DNA of 64,000 nucleotides, from NCBI RefSeq assembly GCF_039542305.1, contig NZ_BAABHW010000006.1, forward strand, positions 1 to 64,000. The letters are read 5' to 3'. Below, in pieces: positions 36,064-43,918 of this stretch (positions within the stretch are counted from its first letter, which is position 1; each line of letters starts with the position of its first letter). Source of the stretch: Roseibacterium beibuensis (GTDB lineage: Bacteria; Pseudomonadota; Alphaproteobacteria; Rhodobacterales; Rhodobacteraceae). Below the pieces are notes generated by a model, which searched no databases, was not told the DNA's origin, and saw only the letters and a list, made by a program, of their open reading frames with translations. The translations under genes and the position numbers were made by a program.

Positions 36064-37308
36064 TCACACGTTGCGCGCCACTTGCGCGGGCAACCTAGTC
36101 ACCGACAAAAGGACGAGCGCCCCGAGTTTCAACACGCATGGCACCAAAGCATAGAGCCATGTCAGCATTTGCAAGGCCTCGGACGTGTTCTCCTGCCCCG
36201 AGCGGAACCCGGCCTGGTCAAGCGCTGGCAAGAGCAGGATCGCGGCCAAGGCGAGGGTCGCCTTCTGCACGAAGGACCACAGGCCGAACCCGGCCGAAGC
36301 CTCGGGCGCGACCTGTTCCATCCGCGTGGCGAAAAGCGCGGGAAGCAGCGCGAAATCGGCCCCGATGGCCGCGCCCGAGGCCAGGCAAACCAAGGCAAAG
36401 GCCACGGTATCGCCAGCGTCGAGCGTCAGGACGGTCGAGAAACTGGCGATGGCCAGGACCATGCCGGCAAGCAGCATGGCGCGCGCCCCAAACCGTCGGG
36501 CAAGGCGCGTCCAGATCGGCGTGGTTGCGGCGGCCGTCAGGAAGAACAGCACCAGAAGCGGCCCCTCCCACCCCGGCGCGCCCAGCACGCTTTCCACATA
36601 GAACAGGAACAGGGTGGAAGAGACGGCGACCGGCGCCGCGTTCAGAAGCGCGATCAACAAAAGCCGCCGCAGCAGCGGGTCGGACAGAACCTCGGCGAAA
36701 CCGGCCCGGCCGACCTGCGCGGCCTGCCCCCACTCCCCGCGCATCAGCCACAGCGCCGCCGCGCAAAGGGCGACGAACCCGAGTGCAAACCCAGTAAAGG
36801 GCGCGGGAGAGCCGGACAAAACCGCGGGCAGGACCGCGGCGGCACAAACCCCCAAAAGCGCCCCGGTCTCGCGCCATGCCGCAAGCCGCAGGTGACCGGT
36901 TTCCCCAAGGCGCGCGGCGGTTTGCACCCCTTCCGCATACATGCAGATCGTCAGGAACGAGAAGGCCGAGAACAGCCCCGTCATCATCAGGCCGAACCAC
37001 AAAAGCGGCGCAACCGGCGGAGCAACCGCGAACAGGCCCACCATGGACCCGGCCAAAACCGCCACACCCAAGGCCACCGCCTGCGCCCGCGATTGCCGCA
37101 CCCAACTGGCCAACCAGCCAAGGGCCGGATCCTGAACCACATCGATAAGCCGCAGGGCAAAAAGCACTCCGGCCAGGGCGGTCAGACCGACGCCATATTC
37201 ATCGACGTAGAATTTCGGCGCGTGGATGTAGATCGGCAGGCCCGCTGCCGACAGCATCGCCGCGAAGGTTCCGAATCCCGCGAGGTTCGGCTTGGGTCGA
37301 GGTGTCAC
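36064..37308 (-). CDS. MFS transporter of the RpoE-linked operon
   Basis: 414 aa starting at a GTG (37308) that overlaps the DUF1365 stop by 4 bases (GTGA); longer reading frames have no basis. About twelve hydrophobic segments are seen. LRLIDVVQDPALGWLASW and TAAATTPIWTRLARRFG recall the GPH/melibiose-carrier branch of the MFS. It is linked to the sigma-E stress locus in related species; it may move lipid precursors or an oxidised product. Confidence 0.88.
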   Translation of the reverse strand: MTPRPKPNLAGFGTFAAMLSAAGLPIYIHAPKFYVDEYGVGLTALAGVLFALRLIDVVQDPALGWLASWVRQSRAQAVALGVAVLAGSMVGLFAVAPPVAPLLWFGLMMTGLFSAFSFLTICMYAEGVQTAARLGETGHLRLAAWRETGALLGVCAAAVLPAVLSGSPAPFTGFALGFVALCAAALWLMRGEWGQAAQVGRAGFAEVLSDPLLRRLLLIALLNAAPVAVSSTLFLFYVESVLGAPGWEGPLLVLFFLTAAATTPIWTRLARRFGARAMLLAGMVLAIASFSTVLTLDAGDTVAFALVCLASGAAIGADFALLPALFATRMEQVAPEASAGFGLWSFVQKATLALAAILLLPALDQAGFRSGQENTSEALQMLTWLYALVPCVLKLGALVLLSVTRLPAQVARNV

Positions 37309-38066
37309 GACACCTCGTGGCCCGGCGGCTCGGGCCGGTCGCGATAGGAGGCCCCTTTCCACCACAGCACAAGGGCCTGCCAGTGGATCAGGGCGAAAAC
37401 GCGCCGTGCCCCGAGGGGCCGCCTGAGCGCCGAGCGCAGGATCGCACCGGTGGTCAGAACCTGTCGCTTTCCGGTCAGCGTTGCATAGAGCCCCTCATTT
37501 CCGGTCGAGAAGTCGATCCAGACGCCAACCCGGTCATTCCGAATGTCGAAGCGGAAGGTGTAACCCCCCTCGATCGGCTGGAACGGCGAGACGTGAAAGA
37601 TCTTCTGCGCGGTCAGGGTGTCTTCGCGCGTGATCGGGCGCCGGTCGTCATGGACACAAAGATAGGAATGGCGATCGCCGAACGTGTTGGTGACCTCGGC
37701 AATCACGGCACGCAAGCGCCCCGGCCCGTCATGCGCGAGCCAGAAACTGACCGGGTTGAACACGTGCCCGAGCGTCCGCGGCTGTGCCAGAAGCATCAGT
37801 TTCCCGTCGGTCACATCCGTCAGACCGTTTGCCGCCAGAACCTCGCGTGCCCAGGCGGCACCGCGCCCATCCTTCACCGGCCCGCCATGGTCTTTGTCCT
37901 GAAGCGACAGAAACCCGGCGCGGTTGCGCCCGAAAAGCCATGGCGCGCGCGGCTTGGCCTCCTCGGCGTCCAACAACACGTAGTCGATGCCGTATTTGAA
38001 GGCGTTCTCGACCGACCCGCGCCGCCCGTGAAAGGTTTCCCCGGCGATATGATCCACCGCGCTCAT
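37305..38066 (-). CDS. DUF1365-domain protein
   Basis: 253 aa, cytosolic. DUF1365 landmarks are HRRGSVENAFKYGIDYVLLD at about residues 13-32, LLAQPRTLGHVFNPVSFWLAHD, and ITREDTLTAQKIFHVSPFQPIEGGYTF. It normally sits beside an FAD amine-oxidase-like gene, as here (4-base overlap). In Rhodobacter the equivalent pair is under RpoE control and connected to membrane fatty-acid modification and to turnover of ChrR. The biochemical activity of DUF1365 is unknown. Confidence 0.93.
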   Translation of the reverse strand: MSAVDHIAGETFHGRRGSVENAFKYGIDYVLLDAEEAKPRAPWLFGRNRAGFLSLQDKDHGGPVKDGRGAAWAREVLAANGLTDVTDGKLMLLAQPRTLGHVFNPVSFWLAHDGPGRLRAVIAEVTNTFGDRHSYLCVHDDRRPITREDTLTAQKIFHVSPFQPIEGGYTFRFDIRNDRVGVWIDFSTGNEGLYATLTGKRQVLTTGAILRSALRRPLGARRVFALIHWQALVLWWKGASYRDRPEPPGHEVS

Positions 38067-39355
38067 GCGGCCATGACCCGTTCGTCGCGGCTGGTCATCG
38101 CCTCGACCACGTCGATGGCGCTGGCATAGCCGTCCTCATGAAAACCGTTCTTCATCCAGGCCCCGCAGAACCACGTGTTGTTCGCCCCGTTCATCTCGCG
38201 GATAGTGCCTTGCGCGGCAAGTGCGGCCAAGTCGTAAACGGGGTGACGGAAGGTCGTGGTGTCGTAGATCAACTCGTCGCGGATCGGCGCGCGGCTGTTC
38301 AGCGTCACGAAAAGCGGGTCGGTTTCCGGGATCGGCTGCAAGCAGTTCATCCAGTAGGTCAGGTCGATCGGGCCGCCCTCATGGCCCGGGCGCTCGGTGT
38401 AGTTCCAGCTGGACCAGGTGGCGCGACGGTTGGGCATGGCGCGGGCATCGGCGTGCAGGACGGCCTCGTTCGGCTGATAGCGCACCGCGCCGAGGGCCGC
38501 CGTCTCCGCCGCCGTCGGATCGGCCAGCAGGCGCAGCGTGTCGTCCGAATGGGTCGCGAAGACCACCTCGTCAAAGGCCTCGGGGTGACCGTCCCGGATC
38601 ACCTCGATCCCGCCGGGCAGGCGGCGCACGGCATCGACCGGCGCCGCGACCCGAATGTCGACCCCGCGACGGCGCATCGCCTGCTCAAGCCGCGTCACGT
38701 ATTCGATGGAGCCGCCCTGCACCGTCCACCACTGGTGCTGACCCGAGGCCTGCAACAGGTTATGGTTGCGGAAGAACCGCACCAGCGCCTGCGCCGGGAA
38801 ATCCATGATCTCTTCTTTCGGGGTCGACCAGATCGCGCCGGAGATCGGCGTCAGGTAGTAGTCGCGGAACCACTGGCCCATGCCCATCTGGTCCATCAAC
38901 TCCCCCAAGGTGATCGAGGAATCCGTCGCCACCCGATCGGCCTCGGCGTTGAAGCGCATCAGGTCACGGATCATGCGCAGGAACCCGGGCCGCGCCAGGT
39001 TCGACTTCTGCGCGAACAGGGCGGAGAGGTTGCGCAAGCCATACTCGATCTTCCCGCCGCCGATGGATGCCGCGAAACTCATGTCCGATTTCGCAACCGG
39101 CACGTCCAGTTCGGCGAACAGCTTGGTTAGGTGCGGGTAGTTCACGTAGTTGAACACGATGAACCCGGTATCGACCGGTTGATCGCCATTCTTGCCCGCC
39201 ACGATGGTCCGCGCATGACCGCCAAGGCGCGGCTCGGCCTCGAACAGGGTGACGGCATGGTCGGTGGCCAGATGATAGGCGGCCCCCATGCCCGAAATAC
39301 CCGCCCCGATGACCGCAATGCGCTTGGGTGCTGCGTTCGATGTTTCGAATGGCAC
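38063..39355 (-). CDS. FAD-dependent amine-oxidase-like oxidoreductase of the RpoE regulon
   Basis: 430 aa. An N-terminal FAD-binding motif (VIGAGISGMGAAYHLA) is followed by LGGHARTI and GFIVFNYVNYPHL. The C-terminal part carries YTERPGHEGGPIDLTYWMN and NTWFCGAWMKNGFHEDGY. It is orthologous in type to the flavoprotein that leads the RpoE-dependent operon next to rpoE-chrR in Rhodobacter. It is the first gene of a five-gene operon (FAD oxidoreductase, DUF1365, MFS, SDR, DUF3775). A TGATCC-type promoter lies 40-70 bases upstream. Confidence 0.94.
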   Translation of the reverse strand: MPFETSNAAPKRIAVIGAGISGMGAAYHLATDHAVTLFEAEPRLGGHARTIVAGKNGDQPVDTGFIVFNYVNYPHLTKLFAELDVPVAKSDMSFAASIGGGKIEYGLRNLSALFAQKSNLARPGFLRMIRDLMRFNAEADRVATDSSITLGELMDQMGMGQWFRDYYLTPISGAIWSTPKEEIMDFPAQALVRFFRNHNLLQASGQHQWWTVQGGSIEYVTRLEQAMRRRGVDIRVAAPVDAVRRLPGGIEVIRDGHPEAFDEVVFATHSDDTLRLLADPTAAETAALGAVRYQPNEAVLHADARAMPNRRATWSSWNYTERPGHEGGPIDLTYWMNCLQPIPETDPLFVTLNSRAPIRDELIYDTTTFRHPVYDLAALAAQGTIREMNGANNTWFCGAWMKNGFHEDGYASAIDVVEAMTSRDERVMAA

Positions 39356-39396
39356 TTACTTTCCCCGATCCTTGAAGAATTTTTCCGATGTTGAAA

Positions 39397-39426
39397 GCTT
39401 TACGGCCCCGCGCGCCAGATGGATCA
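39397..39426 (-). promoter_or_regulatory. RpoE-type promoter of the FAD oxidoreductase operon
   Basis: On the minus strand, TGATCC (39426-39421), 18 bases, then TAAAGC (39402-39397). Transcription would begin near 39390, 35 bases before the start codon. The hexamers and the 18-base spacing match the divergent rpoE promoter. Confidence 0.75.
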
Positions 39427-39494
39427 AAGAAAAATCCAAGATTGCCAAATGGATGGACACTACGGAAAAATCTGTTTCGCATGAAAAGTTTGTG

Positions 39495-39524
39495 TGATCC
39501 AGATTAGGAAAAGCGCCGTATAAG
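39495..39524 (+). promoter_or_regulatory. RpoE-type autoregulatory promoter of rpoE-chrR
   Basis: TGATCC (39495-39500), 18 bases, then TATAAG (39519-39524). TGATCC is the -35 described for Rhodobacter RpoE targets. The predicted start near 39531 shows that the ATG at 39529 cannot be the rpoE initiator on this transcript. Confidence 0.78.
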
Positions 39525-39633
39525 TCATATGTTGGTGCCGAATGACCATGTCGATCAGACAGGCAGCCAAGCTTCAGCCGTCCGCGATGCGGATGCTGTG
39601 GTGCGGCGCTGCCGGGAAAGATGTGACCAGACG

Positions 39634-40182
39634 GTGGCGGCAAACGAAGTGACCGAAGCACATTGGGTCGCCCGCATCACGGCGATTGCAAAAGACGAGG
39701 ACAAATCGGCCTTTGCCGAGGTGTTCCGGCATTTTGCACCCCGGGTAAAGGCGTTCCTGATCAAGTCCGGGGCGGATGAAAGCCTCGCCGAGGAATGCAT
39801 GCAGGACGTGATGGCCACGCTCTGGCAGAAAGCGCACATGTATGACGCGGCACGCGCCTCCGTGGCGACGTGGATCTTCACGATCGCGCGGAACCGCAAG
39901 ATCGACCTGATCAGGAAGAATGCCCGCCCCGAACCCGAGGACCTTCCCTGGGGCCCCGAGGAACAGCCCGACCAGGCAGACGTGCTCGCACTTCAACAGG
40001 ATAGCGCAAGGCTGACGGATGCGATCCGCCAGTTGCCCGAGAAACAGCGCCGCCTGATCGAACGAGCCTATTTCGGCGATCTCACCCATTCCGAGATCGC
40101 CGCCGAAACGGGACTGCCCCTTGGCACGATCAAGTCCCGGATTAGGTTGGCTCTCGAAAGGCTACGCCATTCAATGAGTTGA
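39634..40182 (+). CDS. rpoE: RpoE, ECF sigma factor (singlet-oxygen response group, ChrR-controlled)
   Basis: About 182 aa from a GTG at 39634. The frame stays open back to an ATG at 39529, but that codon overlaps the predicted promoter start; a GTG at 39649 is also possible. Sigma region 2 includes FAEVFRHFAPRVKAFLIKSG and ASVATWIFTIARNRKIDLIRK. Region 4 has LPEKQRRLIERAYFGDLTHSEIAAETGLPLGTIKSRIRLALERLR. It directs RNA polymerase to TGATCC promoters when ChrR releases it after singlet oxygen or similar stress. It is followed after 6 bases by chrR. Confidence 0.93.
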   Translation: MAANEVTEAHWVARITAIAKDEDKSAFAEVFRHFAPRVKAFLIKSGADESLAEECMQDVMATLWQKAHMYDAARASVATWIFTIARNRKIDLIRKNARPEPEDLPWGPEEQPDQADVLALQQDSARLTDAIRQLPEKQRRLIERAYFGDLTHSEIAAETGLPLGTIKSRIRLALERLRHSMS

Positions 40183-40188
40183 AGACCG

Positions 40189-40836
40189 ATGACCGACGTA
40201 CAGCATCAAATTCCGGATGACCTGCTGATGGGCTATGCCACGGGTGCATTGCCGCAGGCGTTCGACCTGGTCATCGCGACCCATGTCTCGATGAGCGATG
40301 ACGTGCGGTCCCGTCTGGCCGGTTTCGAAGCCCTCGGCGGCGCCGTGCTCGAAGACCTCGAAGAGGCAGAGATCGCCCCCGACAGCCTTGAACAGACCTT
40401 GGCGCGGATCGGCGAGGACACCGATCGCACGGTCACCGCACAGCCCAAGGCTGGTGTGTTTCCCGGACCGTTGCGCGCGCTGCTCGGCGGCGACACCGAC
40501 AGCGTGAAATGGCGCAGCGTTGGCTTGGGGGCCAGGCAGGCCGTCCTGCATGCCGACAAGGAGGGCACCGCGCGCCTTCTTTATATTCCCGCCGGACAGG
40601 CCATGCCCGAGCATAGCCACGGTGGCATGGAGCTGACGCTTGTGCTTCAGGGCGGTTACAGCGCGGATGACGGGCATTTCGTACGCGGCGATCTAGAGGT
40701 TGCCGACAACGACACGCACCATACGCCGATTGCCGACGATGATGGCGAGGACTGTATTTGCCTTGTCGCCACCGACGCGCGCCTGAAATTCCAGAAATTG
40801 CTGCCGCGCATCGCGCAGCCCTTTATCGGGATCTGA
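40189..40836 (+). CDS. chrR: ChrR-type anti-sigma factor with a degenerate zinc motif
   Basis: 215 aa. The N-terminal anti-sigma domain (about 1-85) aligns with ChrR: His6 is kept and ATHVSMSDDV replaces the usual H-x3-C-x2-C, so His32 remains but the two Cys are Ser36 and Val39. The C-terminal cupin domain (about 105-195) keeps its metal set HSHGGMELTL (HxHx4E) and a downstream THHTP. ChrR binds and silences RpoE until stress. The start follows rpoE by 6 bases, so the pair is autoregulated. The loss of the zinc Cys is the odd feature. Confidence 0.92.
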   Translation: MTDVQHQIPDDLLMGYATGALPQAFDLVIATHVSMSDDVRSRLAGFEALGGAVLEDLEEAEIAPDSLEQTLARIGEDTDRTVTAQPKAGVFPGPLRALLGGDTDSVKWRSVGLGARQAVLHADKEGTARLLYIPAGQAMPEHSHGGMELTLVLQGGYSADDGHFVRGDLEVADNDTHHTPIADDDGEDCICLVATDARLKFQKLLPRIAQPFIGI

Positions 40837-40842
40837 CGGCGC

Positions 40843-41583
40843 TTACAGGTCGAACAGACGCCCCGGCCCCCAGCCGCGCGCCTCGACCTTCGCCAGCTTG
40901 AGCATGTGCCACAAAAGGGCCTGGTTGGATGTCACGACGGGGCACCCGATCAGGCCCTCGGCTTTTTCCAGAACGTTGAAGCTGCGCAGGTTCGTGCAGG
41001 AGGCAAACACGGCATCTGCCCCGGCGGCGCCTGCCGCGATCAGCGCGTCCAGCGTCGAGGCTTCGGAAATCCGGGCAACGGTCCAATCCTCTTTCTGCAG
41101 GAACGACCGCTCATCGACGCAGGCGACCCCGGCCTCGGCCAGTTTCGCACGGATCGGCGCATTCACCTCGGCCACGTAGGGTGTCACCAAGGCGATGCGT
41201 TCTGCATCCAGCGCCTGCAAGGCGGCGATAACGGCCGTGATGGGGTTGGTCACCAGGGCATCCGGATGGCGCGACTGGACAAGCTCCGCCACGCGGTCCG
41301 GCCCGATCACCGTCGCCGCCGACGTGCAGGCATAGCCAATCGCGTCCAGACCGGCCGGCAACCGCCCCGCTGTGTCGGGCAGATGCGCCTCCATCTCACG
41401 CAGAGTTTCCGGCGTCACCAAGGCATGGGCCGGGATACGCGCGTGATAGAGGCCGATCCCATCGTGAGCCATGACCCCGCGCGCTTCGACCTCCAGCGTT
41501 TCGTCGGTGCTGAGCACGATCAGTCCAAACCGCGCACGCGATCCTGCGCCGCCGTCGGTATCGTAAGACAAGGCGTGGGTCAT
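40843..41583 (-). CDS. Asp/Glu racemase-superfamily protein (maleate isomerase/arylmalonate decarboxylase-like)
   Basis: 246 aa. Two Cys in the racemase-type positions are visible: IGYACTSAATVIG near residue 86 and FASCTNLRSFNVLE near 197. ALVTNPITAVIAAL and IALVTPYVAEVN are also typical of the maleate cis-trans isomerase/EutA-like branch. It is the last gene of a three-gene minus-strand operon and overlaps the M24 gene by 4 bases. EutA-like proteins occur with ectoine catabolism, but no other ectoine gene is evident here. Confidence 0.85.
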   Translation of the reverse strand: MTHALSYDTDGGAGSRARFGLIVLSTDETLEVEARGVMAHDGIGLYHARIPAHALVTPETLREMEAHLPDTAGRLPAGLDAIGYACTSAATVIGPDRVAELVQSRHPDALVTNPITAVIAALQALDAERIALVTPYVAEVNAPIRAKLAEAGVACVDERSFLQKEDWTVARISEASTLDALIAAGAAGADAVFASCTNLRSFNVLEKAEGLIGCPVVTSNQALLWHMLKLAKVEARGWGPGRLFDL

Positions 41584-42707
41584 GAAAGCACCGGAAGGTC
41601 GGGGGGCGTGCGGTCCGTCAACAGCTCTACCCCGGTTTCGGTCAACAGGATGTTCTCTTCGTGCACCATCATCTTTCCCGGTGCGATTTGCAGGCTCGGC
41701 TCCAGCGTCAGCACCATGCCGGGTTCCAGCACGGTCTGGTCATGGGGCGCGAGCGAGGGCCATTCCGTCAACTGTATGCCAAGACCGTGACCCAGCCGCC
41801 CGATGCCCGACCCCTGCCCCAAGGCCTGGGCCATGACCTCGCATAGCAGGGCCGCCGTCATGCCGGGCCTGATCGCGGCAAGCGCCGCCTCCGTCGCCGC
41901 GTGCAAGTGCCGATGCGCCGACGCCGCCGCATCCGAGGCCTGCCCAATCGCCCAGTTGCGGTCGAAATCGCAAAAATAGCCCCCCAAGCTGGCCCCAGTG
42001 TCCAGCATCAGGACATCCCCATCTGCCAGCGGGCGCGAACCGGGCGGGGAGATCACGTCGCTGTATCCACCCGCTGCGGCGGCGCCGACGAGATAGGGCA
42101 CCTCTTCGGCGCCCTCCTGCAACAATGCGATGCGGAAGCTGCGGAACACCTCGTCCAGCGGCTGACCGGGGTGGAACAAATCCCCCGCCCGCGCGAAGGC
42201 GGCGCTGCCGATCCGGCAGATCTCTCGGATCTTTTTCTGTTCGGCGGGCGATTTCACCATCCGCAACGCCTTGATGAGCGGGGTCGCGTCCACCCACGTC
42301 GCGGACAGGCCGCGCCGCAGGCGATCGAACTCCGCCAAGGGCATGCGCAGCGACGATTCCTCGCCCATCGGCGTGGCGATGGTGCTCGCGTCTGACAGCG
42401 CGTTTTGCAGAAGATGCAGATGCGGTGCATCCGTCGCGGGGGAGTCGAAGGGCCGGATGTCGTCGACCCAGGTGGTCTCCATCAACTCCACGCCGATCTG
42501 CGGGATGATGGCAATGGGGCTGCCGCGCCGGGGCAGGATCAGGAACCAAGGCCGTGTCGGGCTCTGCCAGAACGCGGTTCGAAAGCCGGAGAAATAGCGG
42601 AACTCGGCCTCGGTTGTCAGGAACATCGCGTCGATGCCCTGCCGCGCCATGCCCTCCTGCGCCTTGGCTGTCCGGGCCGCGTATTCTTCGGCGGGGAAAT
42701 CAGGCAT
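41580..42707 (-). CDS. M24-family (Xaa-Pro peptidase/ectoine hydrolase-like) metallohydrolase
   Basis: 375 aa from the ATG at 42707 (MPDFPAEEYAART), which overlaps the upstream gene by 8 bases. An N-terminal creatinase-like domain is followed by a pita-bread metal site: Asp in MLDTGASLGG and FCDFDRNW, His in LGHGLGIQLTEWP, Glu in LTLEPSLQ and MVHEENILL. The family includes Xaa-Pro dipeptidases, creatinase and ectoine hydrolase DoeA. The operon context (ammonia-lyase, racemase-like) favours a small amino-acid derivative over a peptide as substrate. Confidence 0.9.
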   Translation of the reverse strand: MPDFPAEEYAARTAKAQEGMARQGIDAMFLTTEAEFRYFSGFRTAFWQSPTRPWFLILPRRGSPIAIIPQIGVELMETTWVDDIRPFDSPATDAPHLHLLQNALSDASTIATPMGEESSLRMPLAEFDRLRRGLSATWVDATPLIKALRMVKSPAEQKKIREICRIGSAAFARAGDLFHPGQPLDEVFRSFRIALLQEGAEEVPYLVGAAAAGGYSDVISPPGSRPLADGDVLMLDTGASLGGYFCDFDRNWAIGQASDAAASAHRHLHAATEAALAAIRPGMTAALLCEVMAQALGQGSGIGRLGHGLGIQLTEWPSLAPHDQTVLEPGMVLTLEPSLQIAPGKMMVHEENILLTETGVELLTDRTPPDLPVLS

Positions 42708-43761
42708 CCACCGGACCTTCCGACAGGTAGAGCAAGACGCGCGCGTCCGGGCCGAGGTGCAGCTCCTTGCGGGGGGCGTGGAGCAATCCGGCAAACCCCG
42801 CCCCGCCGGATGGAGAGGTCGCCAAGCCATGGACGGGCAGGCGCGAGATGGCGTCGTCGCATTCCGCGTCGCTGATGCTCAGGAAAGTGTCTGCCGTTTG
42901 GGCGAGAGACTTGAGCGCGATATGGGACGGGTCCTTGCAGTCAAGCCGTCCCATCGTGCTGACCGGCCCCGCGGCATGGGTCGGGCGGCCTGCCTTGATC
43001 GACGCCATAAGAGTTTCGGCCGCGTCCGGTTCGACGACGGTGATGATCGGGCCATCGCCCCACACGCGCCGAGCATAAGCGGCACAGGCGGCGGCAAGGC
43101 CGCCCACACCGGCCTGCAGAAAGATGTGCGTGGGGGCCTCGGGGATCTGGCGCGCGGCTTCGGCGGCCATCGCAAGATAGCCCTCCATCACGCCCTTGCC
43201 GATTTCGTAACCGTCCCAGGTGGAATCCGACAGAAGCGTCCATCCCTCGGCGGCGGCGCGGGCCTCGGCGGCGGCCATCGAGGCCTCGTAATCCGCGCCC
43301 TCCACCACGACCTCGGCCCCTTTCGCCCGCAACAGTTCGGCAAAGGCGGCCGGCACGGTTTCCGACAGGTAGATGACCGCCCGCGCGCCAAACACGCCCG
43401 CTCCGGCGGCGACGGACAGTCCATGGTTGCCCGCCGACGCCGCGACATAGGTTCGACCCGTCAGTGCCTTGGCCGGATCATCGCCCACGACCTCAACGGC
43501 ATCGCGCGCGATCACGTGCGACGCGCCAAGCGCCTTGAAGCTGCCCAGCCCCATGCGGTTGCGCTCATCCTTCACGTGGATGGCGGAAACCCCAAGTTCA
43601 GCGGCCAGTTCCGGCACCGAGACCAGTGGCGTTTCGCGATGCTTCGGACACTGCGCCAGCAGCGCCTCGACCGGGGTGGCATCCTCGGCCACGTCGCCGG
43701 GGATCGCGGACAGCCCGTCGGGCAAAGGCGCGTGACGCCATGGGTTTTGCAGGAATTTCAT
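42700..43761 (-). CDS. PLP-dependent lyase, diaminopropionate ammonia-lyase-like
   Basis: 353 aa from the ATG at 43761 (MKFLQNPWRHAPLP; AAAGGGGGG upstream). Fold type II PLP enzyme: the Schiff-base Lys lies in VKDERNRMGLGSFKALGASH (about residue 75). SAGNHGLSVAAGAGVFGARAVIYL and the late SGGAGFAGL match the diaminopropionate ammonia-lyase/threonine dehydratase group. The reaction would yield pyruvate and ammonia from 2,3-diaminopropionate or a relative. It heads a coupled operon with the M24 and racemase-like genes. Confidence 0.88.
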   Translation of the reverse strand: MKFLQNPWRHAPLPDGLSAIPGDVAEDATPVEALLAQCPKHRETPLVSVPELAAELGVSAIHVKDERNRMGLGSFKALGASHVIARDAVEVVGDDPAKALTGRTYVAASAGNHGLSVAAGAGVFGARAVIYLSETVPAAFAELLRAKGAEVVVEGADYEASMAAAEARAAAEGWTLLSDSTWDGYEIGKGVMEGYLAMAAEAARQIPEAPTHIFLQAGVGGLAAACAAYARRVWGDGPIITVVEPDAAETLMASIKAGRPTHAAGPVSTMGRLDCKDPSHIALKSLAQTADTFLSISDAECDDAISRLPVHGLATSPSGGAGFAGLLHAPRKELHLGPDARVLLYLSEGPVDA

Positions 43762-43918
43762 CGCGCCCCCCTTTGACAGCAGTCCGGCTATCCTGACTGC
43801 ACCTCTCATGATTGCAAGCGTTGCCTTGCCCGGGCGGGCGCCCCTTTGTCGGTCGCCTCTGGACAAGGCGGGGCGTCCGGCCGACCTTGCCGGCACCACA
43901 GTGGATGGAGAGGCACCG

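Noticed and set aside
39529..39633. N-terminal 35-residue extension of RpoE from the ATG at 39529
   Set aside because: The ATG coincides with the predicted transcription start, has no ribosome site, and RpoE orthologues are shorter.
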